Shown: piece after piece, positions 18,826 through 27,822 of the stretch
Layout of the letters: every line of letters starts with the position of its first letter
Position numbering within the stretch: position 1 is the stretch's first letter
DNA from: Sphingobacteriaceae bacterium
GTDB taxonomy: Bacteria > Bacteroidota > Bacteroidia > B-17B0 > Aurantibacillaceae
NCBI GenBank assembly: GCA_016705695.1
Contig: JADJLA010000004.1
Coordinates: 124,001-188,000, forward strand
DNA length: 64,000 bases
Direction of reading: 5' to 3'
The notes under the pieces: generated by a model
The model's input: only the letters and a program-made list of their open reading frames with translations
What the model was told of the DNA's origin: nothing
Database searches by the model: none
Translations under genes and position numbers: made by a program

Positions 18826-18900
18826 GCCACGGAGACTCGGAGACGCGGAGAAATATTTGCAAATACCCAGGCATTAACACACCAAACTTGTTGTCTCCGG
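18826..18900. repeat. Quasi-periodic element, CGGAGAC family, right end decayed
   Basis: GCCACGGAGACTCGGAGACGCGGAG in the left arm contains three GGAG words spaced 8-9 nt apart, preceded by a T-tract and GCCAC. The right arm keeps only TTGTCTCCGGCC (ending at 18901) and lacks the expected GTGGCAAAA end. It lies between the MbnP promoter and the gltX stop codon. Confidence 0.6.
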
Positions 18901-18938
18901 CCAGAGTTTATGGTGAACCTGTTGAACCATGGCTAAAA

Positions 18939-20459
18939 TTAGCTTAGTTTGTTAAACGCAACCTTAAATCGTTCTAGGGTTTTTTCTTTCCCCATCAAAG
19001 CCATCACGTCAAATAATTGAGGTCCACCTGCTACACCTGTAACTAAAACACGCATTACTTGCATGTCTAATTTTCCAAGTTCGGTTGTAGCGGCTGCAAA
19101 ACATTCGTGTAGTTCGTGCGCATCCCATTTTGGTAACGCCGTAAATTTATCCGCTAATTTTACAAACAATGCCTTTACATCGGCATTCCATTTTTTGGTC
19201 ATTACTTTTTCATCGTAAGCAGTTGGCTCCTCTAAAATAAAGCAACCGTATTGCCAAAACTCGTGAACAAACTGTGCTTTCTCTTTTACTAAACGGCAAT
19301 AGTCCTCAATAAATTGCTCCGATAAATTAGTATATCCTTTTTCAATTAAGGTTGGCTTGAACAGAGCTGCCAATTCCTTATCAGAATGTTTTCGTAAATA
19401 TTGTTGATTGAACCATTTTGCTTTTTCGGGATCAAATTTGGCACCACTTTTACTCACGCGTTCAAAATCAAACAGCTTTGCGAGTTCTTCTACAGTAAAC
19501 AATTCTTCATTTGTTCCGGGATTCCACCCTAATAAAGCCAATACATTTATAAATGCTTCAGGAAAATATCCCGACTCCTTATATCCTACAAATGGTGTTG
19601 CTTTATGTGGATCTTTCCAACTCAATGGAAACACAGGAAAGCGCGATTCGCGTTTAGAGATCTTTCCATTTCCATCAGGATTTAAGATCAATGGCAAATG
19701 CGCTAATTTTGGCATGTCATTCTCTAAACCTAAATAACGGTAAATTAAAATATGCGCCGGTGCACTTGGCAACCACTCCTCTCCCCTTACAGCATGAGAG
19801 ATCTGCATTTCAATATCATCAACAATATGGGCCAAATGATAAGTTGGCATACCATCGCTTTTTAAAAGCACTTTATCATCTACTTGTGCGCTATTTACCA
19901 CAACCCATCCGCGAATAATATCATTAAAACGAATTTCTTCATTACGCGGAACTTTTAAACGCACCACATAAGGTTTTCCTTCTGCTAATAATTTTTGAAC
20001 TTCTTCGGTACTCAACGTTAAACTATTGCGCATGTTTTGACGTGTAGTAACATTGTATTGAGGCGCCACAACTTTTGCTGCTTCCAAACGTTTACGCATT
20101 TCATCCAATTCTTCAGACGTATCAAAAGCATAATACGCATGACCGCTTTCGATCAACTTATCGGCATACTTTTTATAAATGCCGGTTTCTTTACGTTCGC
20201 TTTGACGATAAGGCTTGTGAGGACCGTCTCCAAAACCAACACCTTCATTAGGCGGAATTCCGCACCATGTAAGGGCATCAATAATATATTGCTCAGCGCC
20301 TTCTACAAAGCGGGTTTGATCGGTATCTTCAATACGTAAAATAAAATCGCCACCATGTCTTTTAGCAAACAGGTAATTGAACAGGGCCGTACGCACACCT
20401 CCCATATGTAAACCGCCTGTAGGACTAGGCGCAAAACGAACTCTAACTCTTTTTTCCAT
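18939..20459 (-). CDS. gltX: Glutamate--tRNA ligase
   Basis: Charges tRNA-Glu with glutamate; class I aminoacyl-tRNA synthetase of 506 residues. The HIGH-like motif is in RFAPSPTGGLHMGGVRTALF and the KMSKS-like motif is GNGKISKRE, followed by SRFPVFPLSW as in other Bacteroidota enzymes. The frame stays open 42 codons further upstream. I chose the ATG giving MEKRVRVRFAPSPTG because homologues begin just there and the longer N-terminus is low-complexity and unlike the family. A perfect TATCTTTG -7 box ends 10 nt before this ATG and lies inside the longer frame, which supports the choice. The gene is monocistronic, between a repeat element and the divergent caspase-like gene. Confidence 0.96.
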   Translation of the reverse strand: MEKRVRVRFAPSPTGGLHMGGVRTALFNYLFAKRHGGDFILRIEDTDQTRFVEGAEQYIIDALTWCGIPPNEGVGFGDGPHKPYRQSERKETGIYKKYADKLIESGHAYYAFDTSEELDEMRKRLEAAKVVAPQYNVTTRQNMRNSLTLSTEEVQKLLAEGKPYVVRLKVPRNEEIRFNDIIRGWVVVNSAQVDDKVLLKSDGMPTYHLAHIVDDIEMQISHAVRGEEWLPSAPAHILIYRYLGLENDMPKLAHLPLILNPDGNGKISKRESRFPVFPLSWKDPHKATPFVGYKESGYFPEAFINVLALLGWNPGTNEELFTVEELAKLFDFERVSKSGAKFDPEKAKWFNQQYLRKHSDKELAALFKPTLIEKGYTNLSEQFIEDYCRLVKEKAQFVHEFWQYGCFILEEPTAYDEKVMTKKWNADVKALFVKLADKFTALPKWDAHELHECFAAATTELGKLDMQVMRVLVTGVAGGPQLFDVMALMGKEKTLERFKVAFNKLS

Positions 20460-20469
20460 AAATACGGGG

Positions 20470-20477
20470 CAAAGATA
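20470..20477 (-). promoter_or_regulatory. gltX -7 box
   Basis: The minus strand reads TATCTTTG, then 10 nt, then the chosen ATG. It rules against the longer open frame being the real start. Confidence 0.5.
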
Positions 20478-20639
20478 CGAAAGCTTTGCAAAAAATGAAG
20501 TGAAGATAAAGGTGAGAAATCTATTAATTATTAGTGAATTGGTAAGAAAACAATGAAGTTTGGGTTGAAATCTCAAATTAAACAAAATTCGAACCTAAAG
20601 TAAATAGTATTTTGATCGGAATATACCCTACATTCACCA

Positions 20640-22464
20640 ATGATCAAACAAGTACTCCTTTCTTTCGCGCTTCTTCTTTTAAATCCAATTTTTTCTCAAA
20701 CACCTGGTGAATCAATAGACCTCGAATCCATCATTGGATTTGAAGTTGCTGAAGTAACTGATGCTAACTTAACTAGTTTAGGCATGAACCCAACTGCCGG
20801 TGCCAGAGGAGTTAAATTGACCCATTTAGGTCCAAAAATTATCAAAAGCAAAACCTATACATCAATGGGTCCCGGAGTTGAAGGTGATATCCTAACTCAA
20901 ATTCAAATAACAAATAATTTTGGGAAGATCTTTGAACAGCGAGCTATTTTTGGTTTAAAAGATTTCTGCAATGTTTTAATACAGTATAAAGAAAAAGGTG
21001 GCAATTATCATATTATTGCTATCGCTGAAAAAACACATAATGATAAGACGAGGCATTACGTTATTAATATTACCGGTTTAAACTCGGTCTTTTTAACTCA
21101 GTACGTTCAAAGCATTGACAAACCCGCAATTGTTACAGATAACAAAAAATTAAAGAGCGAGGTCTTTGAAGAAAAGCCGGCCCTTAATATTCTTTCGATA
21201 GTAGGTTTTGAGGTAACGCATGCCACAAATGAAGAGCTACAAATTGCCGGACAAAATCCAACTATGGGTGAAGGTGGTGTAAAGCTCGTAAACATGGGTT
21301 ATAAATTAACAGTAGCGGCAGGTTCTTATCAAGATGGCAAAGCTCCACAAGGAGATATTCTAACACATATTTTTCTAATGAATAAATGGGGGAAGCAGAT
21401 CGATAATCATCCTATAAAAAACCTAAAAGATTTTTACAATACATTAATTCAGTATAAACAACGTGAAGGAAAGTACACTGTGGGGCGCGAACATTTGAAA
21501 ACCACCCCTAAATCCAGTTGCAATGATCGGAATGATGGGAGGTGTAAACAATGTTTCTACTTCTCATAAATACAATATTAATATTTTAGATCTAAATGTT
21601 GCACAACTCTACCAGTACATTTCAAATTTAGATCAACTCCAAAAAGTTGAAACGAAACCAAAGAACGATATCAGTGCAAAAAACACCAAAAGAAATTCTG
21701 AGGAAGAAGAAGATTCTAAAGATATTTATGCCTCCAATGTTGATTTTGATAAGCCCGGAAAATTTTATGCCATTATTATTGGAGCCAGTAATTATACCGA
21801 TCCTGGCATTCCTGATCTGGATAGTTTACCAATAAAAGATGCGATGGCTTTAAAAAAAGTATTAAGTCAAAAATACATCTTTGATAAAGAAAATATTAAG
21901 GCGCTTTATAATCCGACTCGTAGAGATATTGTTATAGCTTTTGCTGAAATGTCGAAGAAAATAACGTCGGAAGATAATTTACTGATATTCTATGCGGGGC
22001 ATGGACATTACGAAAAGGAAAGTGATCTTGGATATTGGTTGCCAGTTGATGCAGAGGTTGGCAATCCTTCCAATTGGTTGTACAATGATCAATTAGTGGC
22101 TGATGTGAAAAAAATAAAATCATTACATACCCTTTTAATTTCCGACGCGTGTTTTAGTGGAAGTATATTTAAAACACGTTCGGTAAATATGCAAGAAGCC
22201 AGTAGTTTTATAAAACAAAAATATTCACTACCAAGTAGAAAAGCCATTACCTCTGGCACACTTAAAACGGTACCAAACAAAAGCGTGTTTTTAAAGTATC
22301 TAATAGATAGATTGACCAATAATAAAGAAGCATTTTTTACGGCAAGTCAGTTATTTCAAAGCTTAGAGCAGCCGGTTTCAAACAACAGCAAAAGTTTGCC
22401 TCAATTTGGAGTAATTCAAAATGTAGGAGATGAAGGCGGAGATTTTATTTTCATAAAAAGGTAA
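20640..22464 (+). CDS. Secreted caspase-like (peptidase C14) protein with two PDZ-like repeats (frameshifted)
   Basis: A signal peptide (MIKQVLLSFALLLLNPIFSQ) is followed by two copies of a ~110-residue unit. The first has GVKLTHLG, GDILTQI and GLKDFCNVLIQYK. The second has GVKLVNMG, GDILTHI and NLKDFYNTLIQYK. The GD-IL core and following helix are PDZ-like. After a charged linker comes a caspase/metacaspase domain: KFYAIIIGASNY, catalytic His in FYAGHGHYE, and catalytic Cys in LISDACFSGS. The length of 1825 nt is one base over. The break lies near 21506-21512 (CCCC or AAA run); removing one base gives NPVAMIGMMGG and a ~607-residue protein. It is presumably periplasmic or surface-exposed. 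The repeats may sense peptides or regulate the protease. Confidence 0.75.
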
Positions 22465-22508
22465 ATATTTCATCTTAATTCAAGATCAAATCACACAAAG
22501 TTAATTCG

Positions 22509-22516
22509 TACATTTA
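22509..22516 (+). promoter_or_regulatory. -7 box of the DUF1456 gene
   Basis: TACATTTA ends 6 nt before the ATG, within the short-spacing class described for several genes in this window. Confidence 0.4.
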
Positions 22517-22522
22517 CGGTTA

Positions 22523-22999
22523 ATGACCACCAACGATATCATTCGCCGCCTCCGTTTTGCATTTGAATTTAAAGATGCTGAGATGATAGATCTATTTGAT
22601 TCGGCAGGGCTAAGCGTTAATCGCACGCAAATAAACAATTGGCTTTTAAAAGAAGATGATGAATCTTTTGAAGAGATCAGCAACCATCAACTCGCTTACT
22701 TTTTAAATGGTTTGATTATTTATGGTCGCGGAAAAAAAGAAGGTCCGCCTCCTGTTGCTGAAACAAATTTGAATAACAATATCATTTTAAGAAAACTAAA
22801 GATCGCTTTGAATTATAAGGATGAAGATATTTTAGAGATCCTTGAAATAGAAGGTATGCGTATCAGCAAGCATGAACTCAGCGCTTTCTTTCGTAAGCCA
22901 GGCCAAGATCAATACCGTGAGTGTAAAGATCAGATCTTACGTAAATTCATTTATGGTTTGCAGGTAAAACATAGAGGCGATGGGAAACAACCACTATAG
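22523..22999 (+). CDS. DUF1456 (YehS) family protein
   Basis: A 158-residue cytoplasmic protein made of two related ~70-residue helical repeats. Repeat 1 has NDIIRRLRFAFEFKDAEMID and repeat 2 has NIILRKLKIALNYKDEDILE. Each is followed by a segment with SVNRTQINNWL or RISKHELSAFF and a C-terminal helix (FLNGLIIYGRG, FIYGLQVKHRG). This is the full-length DUF1456/YehS arrangement. The biochemical function of the family is not established; the helix-turn-helix-like look hints at nucleic-acid binding. It is preceded and followed by unrelated secreted-protein genes and appears monocistronic. Confidence 0.88.
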   Translation: MTTNDIIRRLRFAFEFKDAEMIDLFDSAGLSVNRTQINNWLLKEDDESFEEISNHQLAYFLNGLIIYGRGKKEGPPPVAETNLNNNIILRKLKIALNYKDEDILEILEIEGMRISKHELSAFFRKPGQDQYRECKDQILRKFIYGLQVKHRGDGKQPL

Positions 23000-23016
23000 C
23001 TTTTAAATAAAATTCA

Positions 23017-23024
23017 TATATTTA
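23017..23024 (+). promoter_or_regulatory. -7 box supporting a TTG start
   Basis: TATATTTA ends 6 nt before a TTG codon that begins a good signal peptide. Confidence 0.4.
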
Positions 23025-23030
23025 TACAAC

Positions 23031-23534
23031 TTGAAAAAAACAATTTATAGTTTACTGCTTCTCCTTATTTATTCTTTAGGGACCGCTCAAACCGTGACCG
23101 AAGTTCCTGAAACTATCAAAACAAAATTCTCTACACAAAATCCTAATGCGCAAAATGTAAAGTGGACAGCTTTTAAGAACGACTGCATGGTTACTTATTC
23201 GATCAATAATATCTATAATGAATCGTATTATAAAATGAACGGTGATCTTATTCTTACCGCAAGTGATCTAAAAGAAGACCAGCTTCCTAAAAAAACAAAT
23301 CAATATTTATTTAACATCCGCGAAAACTCTAAAATAGATATGATAGGAAGAGCTATTGATGGCAAAAATGACACTACTTACCAGGTAAAAGGAGAAGTAT
23401 TTAAAAAGAAAGGGCGAAAATTAAAATACAAGGCCGTTAATTGGAATTTTAACAGCGTAGGTGACCTCACTTCGCAAGGAAGATGCTTTTATAGAAAGTT
23501 TCCTTATTTCTCTAGGAAAGAAAAGATCAAGTAA
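23031..23534 (+). CDS. Secreted PepSY-like protein
   Basis: A 167-residue protein with a TTG start. The start is chosen because it gives a full signal peptide (KKTIYSLLLLLIYSLGTAQ) directly behind a promoter box, and no ATG lies upstream in frame. The mature part has the PepSY-like (BLIP-like) pattern of Bacteroidota: VPETIKTKFSTQNPNAQNVK, then WTAFKNDCMVTYSINN and YYKMNGDLI. The C-terminal half is basic (KKKGRKLKYKAVNW). Such domains are thought to act as periplasmic inhibitors or binding modules; no partner is evident here. It is probably monocistronic, like its neighbours. Confidence 0.75.
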   Translation: MKKTIYSLLLLLIYSLGTAQTVTEVPETIKTKFSTQNPNAQNVKWTAFKNDCMVTYSINNIYNESYYKMNGDLILTASDLKEDQLPKKTNQYLFNIRENSKIDMIGRAIDGKNDTTYQVKGEVFKKKGRKLKYKAVNWNFNSVGDLTSQGRCFYRKFPYFSRKEKIK

Positions 23535-23582
23535 AGCTTTGGTTAATTAATTAACAGGCCAATAAACAACCCTTATTTTCCT

Positions 23583-23590
23583 TATTTTTG
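23583..23590 (+). promoter_or_regulatory. -7 box of the PHP-domain gene, 4 nt from ATG
   Basis: TATTTTTG, then TGTT, then ATG. The same TGTT spacer and spacing recur at hutI. Confidence 0.5.
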
Positions 23591-23594
23591 TGTT

Positions 23595-25004
23595 ATGAGG
23601 ATTCGGGTGATATTGATATTTGTTTTTGCCGTTTATTTTGTACGATCACAAACCCTTAATTATTATTTTGGTAATCTTCATTCACACACAGGATACTCTG
23701 ACGGCAGTAAAGATTCAACAACAACAGGTGTAAGTAAACCTTCGGGTGCTTATGCTTATGCTAAACTTTCTCAACACTTTGATTTCTTAGGGATCTCTGA
23801 ACATAATCATTACTCCAATAACAATAATCCAGGCATGGTGCGTACAAGCTATGGCTTAGGATTAGCTGAAGCCACCGCTGCAACAACCTCAAGTTTCTTG
23901 GCATTGTTTGGCATGGAATACGGCGTGAGTTCAAGTGGAAACGGGCATGTGGTTATTTATGGTTTTAATCAATTAATTGGTTGGGAAACAACCGGCGTTC
24001 CGGGTCATGCTCCTAATTACGATATTTATAATAGCAAAACTGTTTACGATAGTTTGTGGCGTTTGGTAAAAAACAATCCAAACGCCTTTGCAACTTTAGC
24101 ACACCCAAGTTATACCGATTATAATGGTTTGGCAGGCGGAAGTTATAATGCTATGTACGATTCGGCCATTGTTGGTGTTCCGTTTAGAAATGGAAACGCA
24201 TTAGTTGCCGATGCTGGTTATACCACCTACCCTGCCAGTGATTTTTTTGTTTACTACCGAATTTTATTGAACCGAGGTTATCATTTGGGAATGAGTTACG
24301 ATCATGATAATCACTATTTGAATTTTGGAAGAGGAAATGCCGGACGATTAGTGATCATGGCACCATCACTAACCGAAGCAAATTTATACACCGCCATGAA
24401 AAAAATGCACTTTTATGGAAGTGATGATTGGAATGCGAAAATAGATTTTAAAATTGGCACAAACATTATGGGTGATACGATGAGTGGAAATAGTGCACCA
24501 ACCATTAATGTAATTCACAATGATGATGATGGAGAATTAGCGGATTCAATAAAAATATGGTCAGGAAAATCAGGTTCAGGAATTGACCCTGTTATTATTG
24601 CCATTGTAAAACAATCAAACACCTTAATGCATACCGATTATTCGGTTATTGCCGATGATACCGCGCGTTATTATTTAGCAGAAATTAAACAAGTGGACGG
24701 ACAGCGCATTATCACTTCACCTATTTGGTTCAAAGGCAAAAGTCCTATTGGATTAAAAGAGCACAAAAAAGAGATCTCATTTATCATGTTCCCAAACCCC
24801 ACTCACTCTAAATTAAATATCAGTACAGGAATTTGTGATAACTATAGCGTAGAAATAATTGATCTTAGCGGCAAGAAAATATTTCAACAAAATTATAATG
24901 AGCCTGATATCACCATCTCCACTTCTCAATTTGAAAAAGGATTTTACTTAATAAAAGTAAGGTCGGGAAATGCTGTAAAAACAGAACGATTGCTCATTGA
25001 ATAG
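23595..25004 (+). CDS. Secreted PHP-domain metal-dependent phosphoesterase with T9SS sorting domain
   Basis: A 469-residue protein. The signal peptide ends near VRSQ. The PHP catalytic domain starts at once with GNLHSHTGYSDG, whose HxH motif binds the metal centre. Further ligand-bearing segments are FLGISEHNHYSN, TLAHPSYTDYNG and GMSYDHDNHYLN. A beta-rich region follows (residues ~290-370), and the last ~80 residues are a T9SS type A sorting domain (FPNPTHSKLNIS, ending GFYLIKVRSG...KTERLLIE). The enzyme is therefore surface-located or released, and the likely activity is hydrolysis of a phosphoester. Related secreted CehA/McbA-type PHP proteins exist; the substrate is unknown. Confidence 0.88.
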   Translation: MRIRVILIFVFAVYFVRSQTLNYYFGNLHSHTGYSDGSKDSTTTGVSKPSGAYAYAKLSQHFDFLGISEHNHYSNNNNPGMVRTSYGLGLAEATAATTSSFLALFGMEYGVSSSGNGHVVIYGFNQLIGWETTGVPGHAPNYDIYNSKTVYDSLWRLVKNNPNAFATLAHPSYTDYNGLAGGSYNAMYDSAIVGVPFRNGNALVADAGYTTYPASDFFVYYRILLNRGYHLGMSYDHDNHYLNFGRGNAGRLVIMAPSLTEANLYTAMKKMHFYGSDDWNAKIDFKIGTNIMGDTMSGNSAPTINVIHNDDDGELADSIKIWSGKSGSGIDPVIIAIVKQSNTLMHTDYSVIADDTARYYLAEIKQVDGQRIITSPIWFKGKSPIGLKEHKKEISFIMFPNPTHSKLNISTGICDNYSVEIIDLSGKKIFQQNYNEPDITISTSQFEKGFYLIKVRSGNAVKTERLLIE

Positions 25005-25018
25005 GCCTCTTTTTGATC

Positions 25019-25049
25019 TTTGTAAATTTTACCACTTTTATTATCTTTA
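25019..25049 (+). promoter_or_regulatory. Complete promoter TTTG-N19-TATCTTTA, 4 nt from ATG
   Basis: TTTG (25019-25022), a 19-nt spacer and TATCTTTA (25042-25049) fit the consensus fully, yet the ATG follows only 4 nt later. This is the clearest single case for a leaderless transcript in the window. Confidence 0.6.
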
Positions 25050-25053
25050 GAAA

Positions 25054-25443
25054 ATGAACTTCAAAAATTCCATTTTCATTTTATTATGCTTATTAAGTTT
25101 TAATTGCATTTCGCAAACTTCAAAAAAAAGTGTTTATACTATTAAAAGAGAACCCGGACCAAAAGCAAGTAAAGATGGAAAGTGTAAGTTCAAAATAAAG
25201 TTTGTTGGAGCAGATGGAAAGCCACACAAAAGCGGTGCACGACTTACGTTCAATAACGATACGGTATTACCTAAAATTGATGCCGAAGGAATATATCAAG
25301 GGTCGTTTCCCGAAGGAAAATGCAAGATCACGGCGTTTGTTCCCTATTGGAATGATATCATCACCGACTCCATTCCATTTAAAAAGGGAGAAATAATAAC
25401 CATTCGATTGAAGTTTGAGGCTAAGGAAATAAAAAATCGGTAA
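25054..25443 (+). CDS. Small secreted beta-sandwich protein, unknown function
   Basis: A 129-residue protein. The signal peptide is NSIFILLCLLSFNCISQ; the Cys three residues before the presumed cut is not in a good lipobox. The mature part is basic and looks like a single carboxypeptidase-regulatory-like beta-sandwich (CKFKIKFVGADGKPHKSGAR, GSFPEGKCKITAFVPYWND, FKKGEIITIRLKFE). I cannot name a family. A complete promoter ends 4 nt before the ATG, and the next gene has its own -7 box, so this is probably a single-gene unit. Confidence 0.7.
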   Translation: MNFKNSIFILLCLLSFNCISQTSKKSVYTIKREPGPKASKDGKCKFKIKFVGADGKPHKSGARLTFNNDTVLPKIDAEGIYQGSFPEGKCKITAFVPYWNDIITDSIPFKKGEIITIRLKFEAKEIKNR

Positions 25444-25510
25444 GCTCTTGCAATAAATCATAAATAGTATCGTTATCGAATAAAACACACGCTATCGGAT
25501 AAACCATTAC

Positions 25511-25518
25511 TAAATTTC
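25511..25518 (+). promoter_or_regulatory. -7-like box of the PorT-like gene
   Basis: TAAATTTC (one mismatch to TAnnTTTR) ends 5 nt before the ATG. Confidence 0.3.
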
Positions 25519-25523
25519 ATATA

Positions 25524-26153
25524 ATGAAAAAAGCAGTAATGGTTCTTGCTATCTTATCCTTAACAGGGCAAGCAGACGCACAGATCAAAGAAACATTAGA
25601 GTTTAAAAAACTTCAGTTTGGTTTTAATATTGGACTTAATTATTCTAATGTTATAACTAATGGAAATCCTTCGGCAAGATCAAAAAATGGCGGAGGATTT
25701 AGACTGGGATTGATAATGAGCGAGGCCATAAACGAAAGAGTGGCGCTTTCGCCAAAAGCAGAGCTTAGTTTTAATGATTGTAGTGTTATTTATTCGCGAA
25801 ACGGCAATACCGAATGTGTTTATGATGTTTACCGAATTAATATTGATCTTATAACACATCTACTTTATCGACCAAAGAACACAAAGTACAAATATTATTT
25901 ACTAGCAGGTCCAAACGTAAAACTACCATTGATGGACAAAGAATCAGTGACGTATTTGAGCGATCCAAATAAATACGGTAATAATCCTGACTTTGCCATT
26001 GACCTTGGCTTTGGATTTGAAAAACGCATGGTCTATTATATACTTGCTCCTGAGTTGCGTTATTCCATTGGACTCCTTAACGTGAACAAAAATCCAAGCC
26101 TTCACCATGTTTATTTCCACAATATAACACTTGTTTTGAACTTTAAGGGATAG
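25524..26153 (+). CDS. PorT-like outer-membrane beta-barrel protein
   Basis: A 209-residue protein. The signal peptide ends at ADAQ. The mature protein is a small beta-barrel of the OMP_b-brl_2/PorT type: LQFGFNIGLNYSNVI at the first strand, GFRLGLIMSEAINERVALSP, then YRINIDLITHLLYRPKNTKY and YYLLAGPNVKLPL. It ends with ITLVLNFKG, a typical barrel end. PorT itself is a T9SS component, but this fold is shared by many unrelated barrels, so a T9SS role is not claimed. No ligand or partner is suggested by the neighbours. Confidence 0.8.
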   Translation: MKKAVMVLAILSLTGQADAQIKETLEFKKLQFGFNIGLNYSNVITNGNPSARSKNGGGFRLGLIMSEAINERVALSPKAELSFNDCSVIYSRNGNTECVYDVYRINIDLITHLLYRPKNTKYKYYLLAGPNVKLPLMDKESVTYLSDPNKYGNNPDFAIDLGFGFEKRMVYYILAPELRYSIGLLNVNKNPSLHHVYFHNITLVLNFKG

Positions 26154-26204
26154 GATTTAGAACTAATTAACTCTTACATTCTTGTTATAGCCTTATCTCT
26201 TCAG

Positions 26205-26212
26205 TACTTTTA
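26205..26212 (+). promoter_or_regulatory. -7 box of the archaemetzincin gene
   Basis: TACTTTTA ends 5 nt before the ATG. Confidence 0.4.
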
Positions 26213-26217
26213 TTCAA

Positions 26218-26817
26218 ATGAAATTCCTAAGCAGTATAATATTCTTCGCACTATGCATTTCTTCATTTACGAACTCTCCAAAGATCTATTCCACAAAAAA
26301 GATCATCATCGACCTTCAGCCATTTGATGATCTTCCAAAAGAATATTTAAATTACGTGCATGCCGAACTCAAAAAAATGTATTCGGATATTGAAATTAAA
26401 AAGTCGATCCCACTTCCAAAACTGGCTTGGTATTCGCCACGCAAACGTTATCGAGCCGATTCTTTGATCCGCTATTTAAGTAGAAGAACGCCAGAAGGAC
26501 ATTTAACCATAGGATTAACTACAAAAGATATTAGTACAACCAGTGGTGATATAAAAGATTGGGGAATAATGGGCTTGGGATACTGTCCCGGAAAATCCTG
26601 CGTTGCTTCCTCATTTAGATTGAGTAAAGACAAAAAACTGCTTCAACTATTTAAAGTTTCAATTCATGAACTGGGCCATACTCAGGGCATACCCCATTGC
26701 CCTAATAAAACCTGTTATATGCAGGATGCTGAAGGAAAGAATAAAACCGATGAAGAAGTGGGATTTTGCGATAAATGTAAAAAAGTGCTAGTTAAAGCGG
26801 GTTGGGCCTTGAAATAA
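26218..26817 (+). CDS. Secreted archaemetzincin-family zinc metalloprotease
   Basis: A 199-residue protein with a signal peptide (MKFLSSIIFFALCISSFTN). The archaemetzincin zinc signature is complete: HELGHTQGIPHCPNKTCYMQ, with three His ligands. The downstream structural cysteine cluster FCDKCKK forms the family's second zinc site together with the earlier Cys residues. Upstream, TTKDISTTSGDIKDWGIMGLG matches the segment before the active site. Archaemetzincins are aminopeptidase-like metalloproteases and most bacterial members are cytoplasmic, so the export signal here is notable. The next gene encodes a lipoprotein that resembles another metalloprotease family, suggesting a small proteolysis locus. 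Confidence 0.88.
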   Translation: MKFLSSIIFFALCISSFTNSPKIYSTKKIIIDLQPFDDLPKEYLNYVHAELKKMYSDIEIKKSIPLPKLAWYSPRKRYRADSLIRYLSRRTPEGHLTIGLTTKDISTTSGDIKDWGIMGLGYCPGKSCVASSFRLSKDKKLLQLFKVSIHELGHTQGIPHCPNKTCYMQDAEGKNKTDEEVGFCDKCKKVLVKAGWALK

Positions 26818-26865
26818 GCATATTTTTATTGATTTTTCTTGAACTAAATACTATCTTGCGCAGGT

Positions 26866-27804
26866 ATGTTCAAAAAATTTATTCCACTAGTTGCCCTACT
26901 TTTAATTGGTTGTGGCAATAAAAAAAATTCAGATTCTAAAGATGGGTCGAGTGATCAAAAAGACGGCGCAAGTTATAAGATCGTTTATTTAACTGCGCAG
27001 TACAAAAGTTATATTGATGCCGTAAAAAAAGATTATTCAAACAAAGGGAAGATCTACGACGAAAAGCTGATCAACCCACTCATTAATAATTATTTCTCAA
27101 AGTGCGAATACCTAGATCTTTTCAGATATGGTTATTCTTATTTCATTCCTGACACCATGGGTATTGAACATGCAATTAATGGGATAAATAAAAACAAAAG
27201 CGAGATCGCAGAGGCAATCCATAAATCGATAAATAAGTGTTCTGAATACTTGAAGGATGATAGCATTACATTTTATGTTCAACCGCCAAACATTTCGAGA
27301 AGCGAGATCCTGAATAAAATGGGAGGAGTTACCGGAATGACGGTTGGAAAAAAACACATTTTAATTACTGTTGATACAGATGTGAATGGATGGAAGGACG
27401 GAATGGAATATTGTGTGGCTCGTGAGTTCTTGCATTCGTATTGGACAAGCACACATTACGATTCAACATTTAAATGGACCTTATTACGTTATTTAGCTTA
27501 CGAAGGAAAGGCTGATATTTTTGCAAAGAAATTATATCCTGCTGCAAAAGCACCATGGACCAGCGCCCTAGATGAACCAAAGAAAGTTGAATTATGGAAA
27601 AAGATCACGCCGCGTTTGCATACTCGTAATTTCTTTTTTATTCCCGAAGTAATGTTTGGTTCAAAAGATTATCCATTATGGAGTGGTTATACAATGGGCT
27701 ATAAAATGGTTGAAGATGCTTTAAAAACACAACCAAATTTAAAACTCGAAGAATGGATTGCCCTTGATGCTGAAAAATTGCGAGAGATGAGTGGTTGGAA
27801 GTAA
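26866..27804 (+). CDS. DUF2268-like metalloprotease-related lipoprotein with altered active site
   Basis: A 312-residue protein. The lipoprotein signal is FKKFIPLVALLLIGCGN, followed by a Lys-Ser-Asp-rich linker. The body resembles the DUF2268 family of predicted zinc proteases: ILITVDTDVNGW, then the helix where HExxH is expected, and LAYEGKADIFAKKLYPAAKAPWT downstream (shown in part as YEGKADIFAKKL). The active-site helix reads AREFLHSYW, so the first His of HExxH is Arg while Glu and the second His remain. Catalysis is therefore doubtful, and a binding or inhibitory role is possible. Family assignment rests on motif order, not a search. It follows the archaemetzincin gene by 48 nt. Confidence 0.6.
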   Translation: MFKKFIPLVALLLIGCGNKKNSDSKDGSSDQKDGASYKIVYLTAQYKSYIDAVKKDYSNKGKIYDEKLINPLINNYFSKCEYLDLFRYGYSYFIPDTMGIEHAINGINKNKSEIAEAIHKSINKCSEYLKDDSITFYVQPPNISRSEILNKMGGVTGMTVGKKHILITVDTDVNGWKDGMEYCVAREFLHSYWTSTHYDSTFKWTLLRYLAYEGKADIFAKKLYPAAKAPWTSALDEPKKVELWKKITPRLHTRNFFFIPEVMFGSKDYPLWSGYTMGYKMVEDALKTQPNLKLEEWIALDAEKLREMSGWK

Positions 27805-27822
27805 ACTAATTCACAGATCACA

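Noticed and set aside
20460..20585. 42-residue N-terminal extension of gltX
   Set aside because: The extension is hydrophobic and unlike the family, and a perfect TATCTTTG box lies inside it just before the internal ATG.
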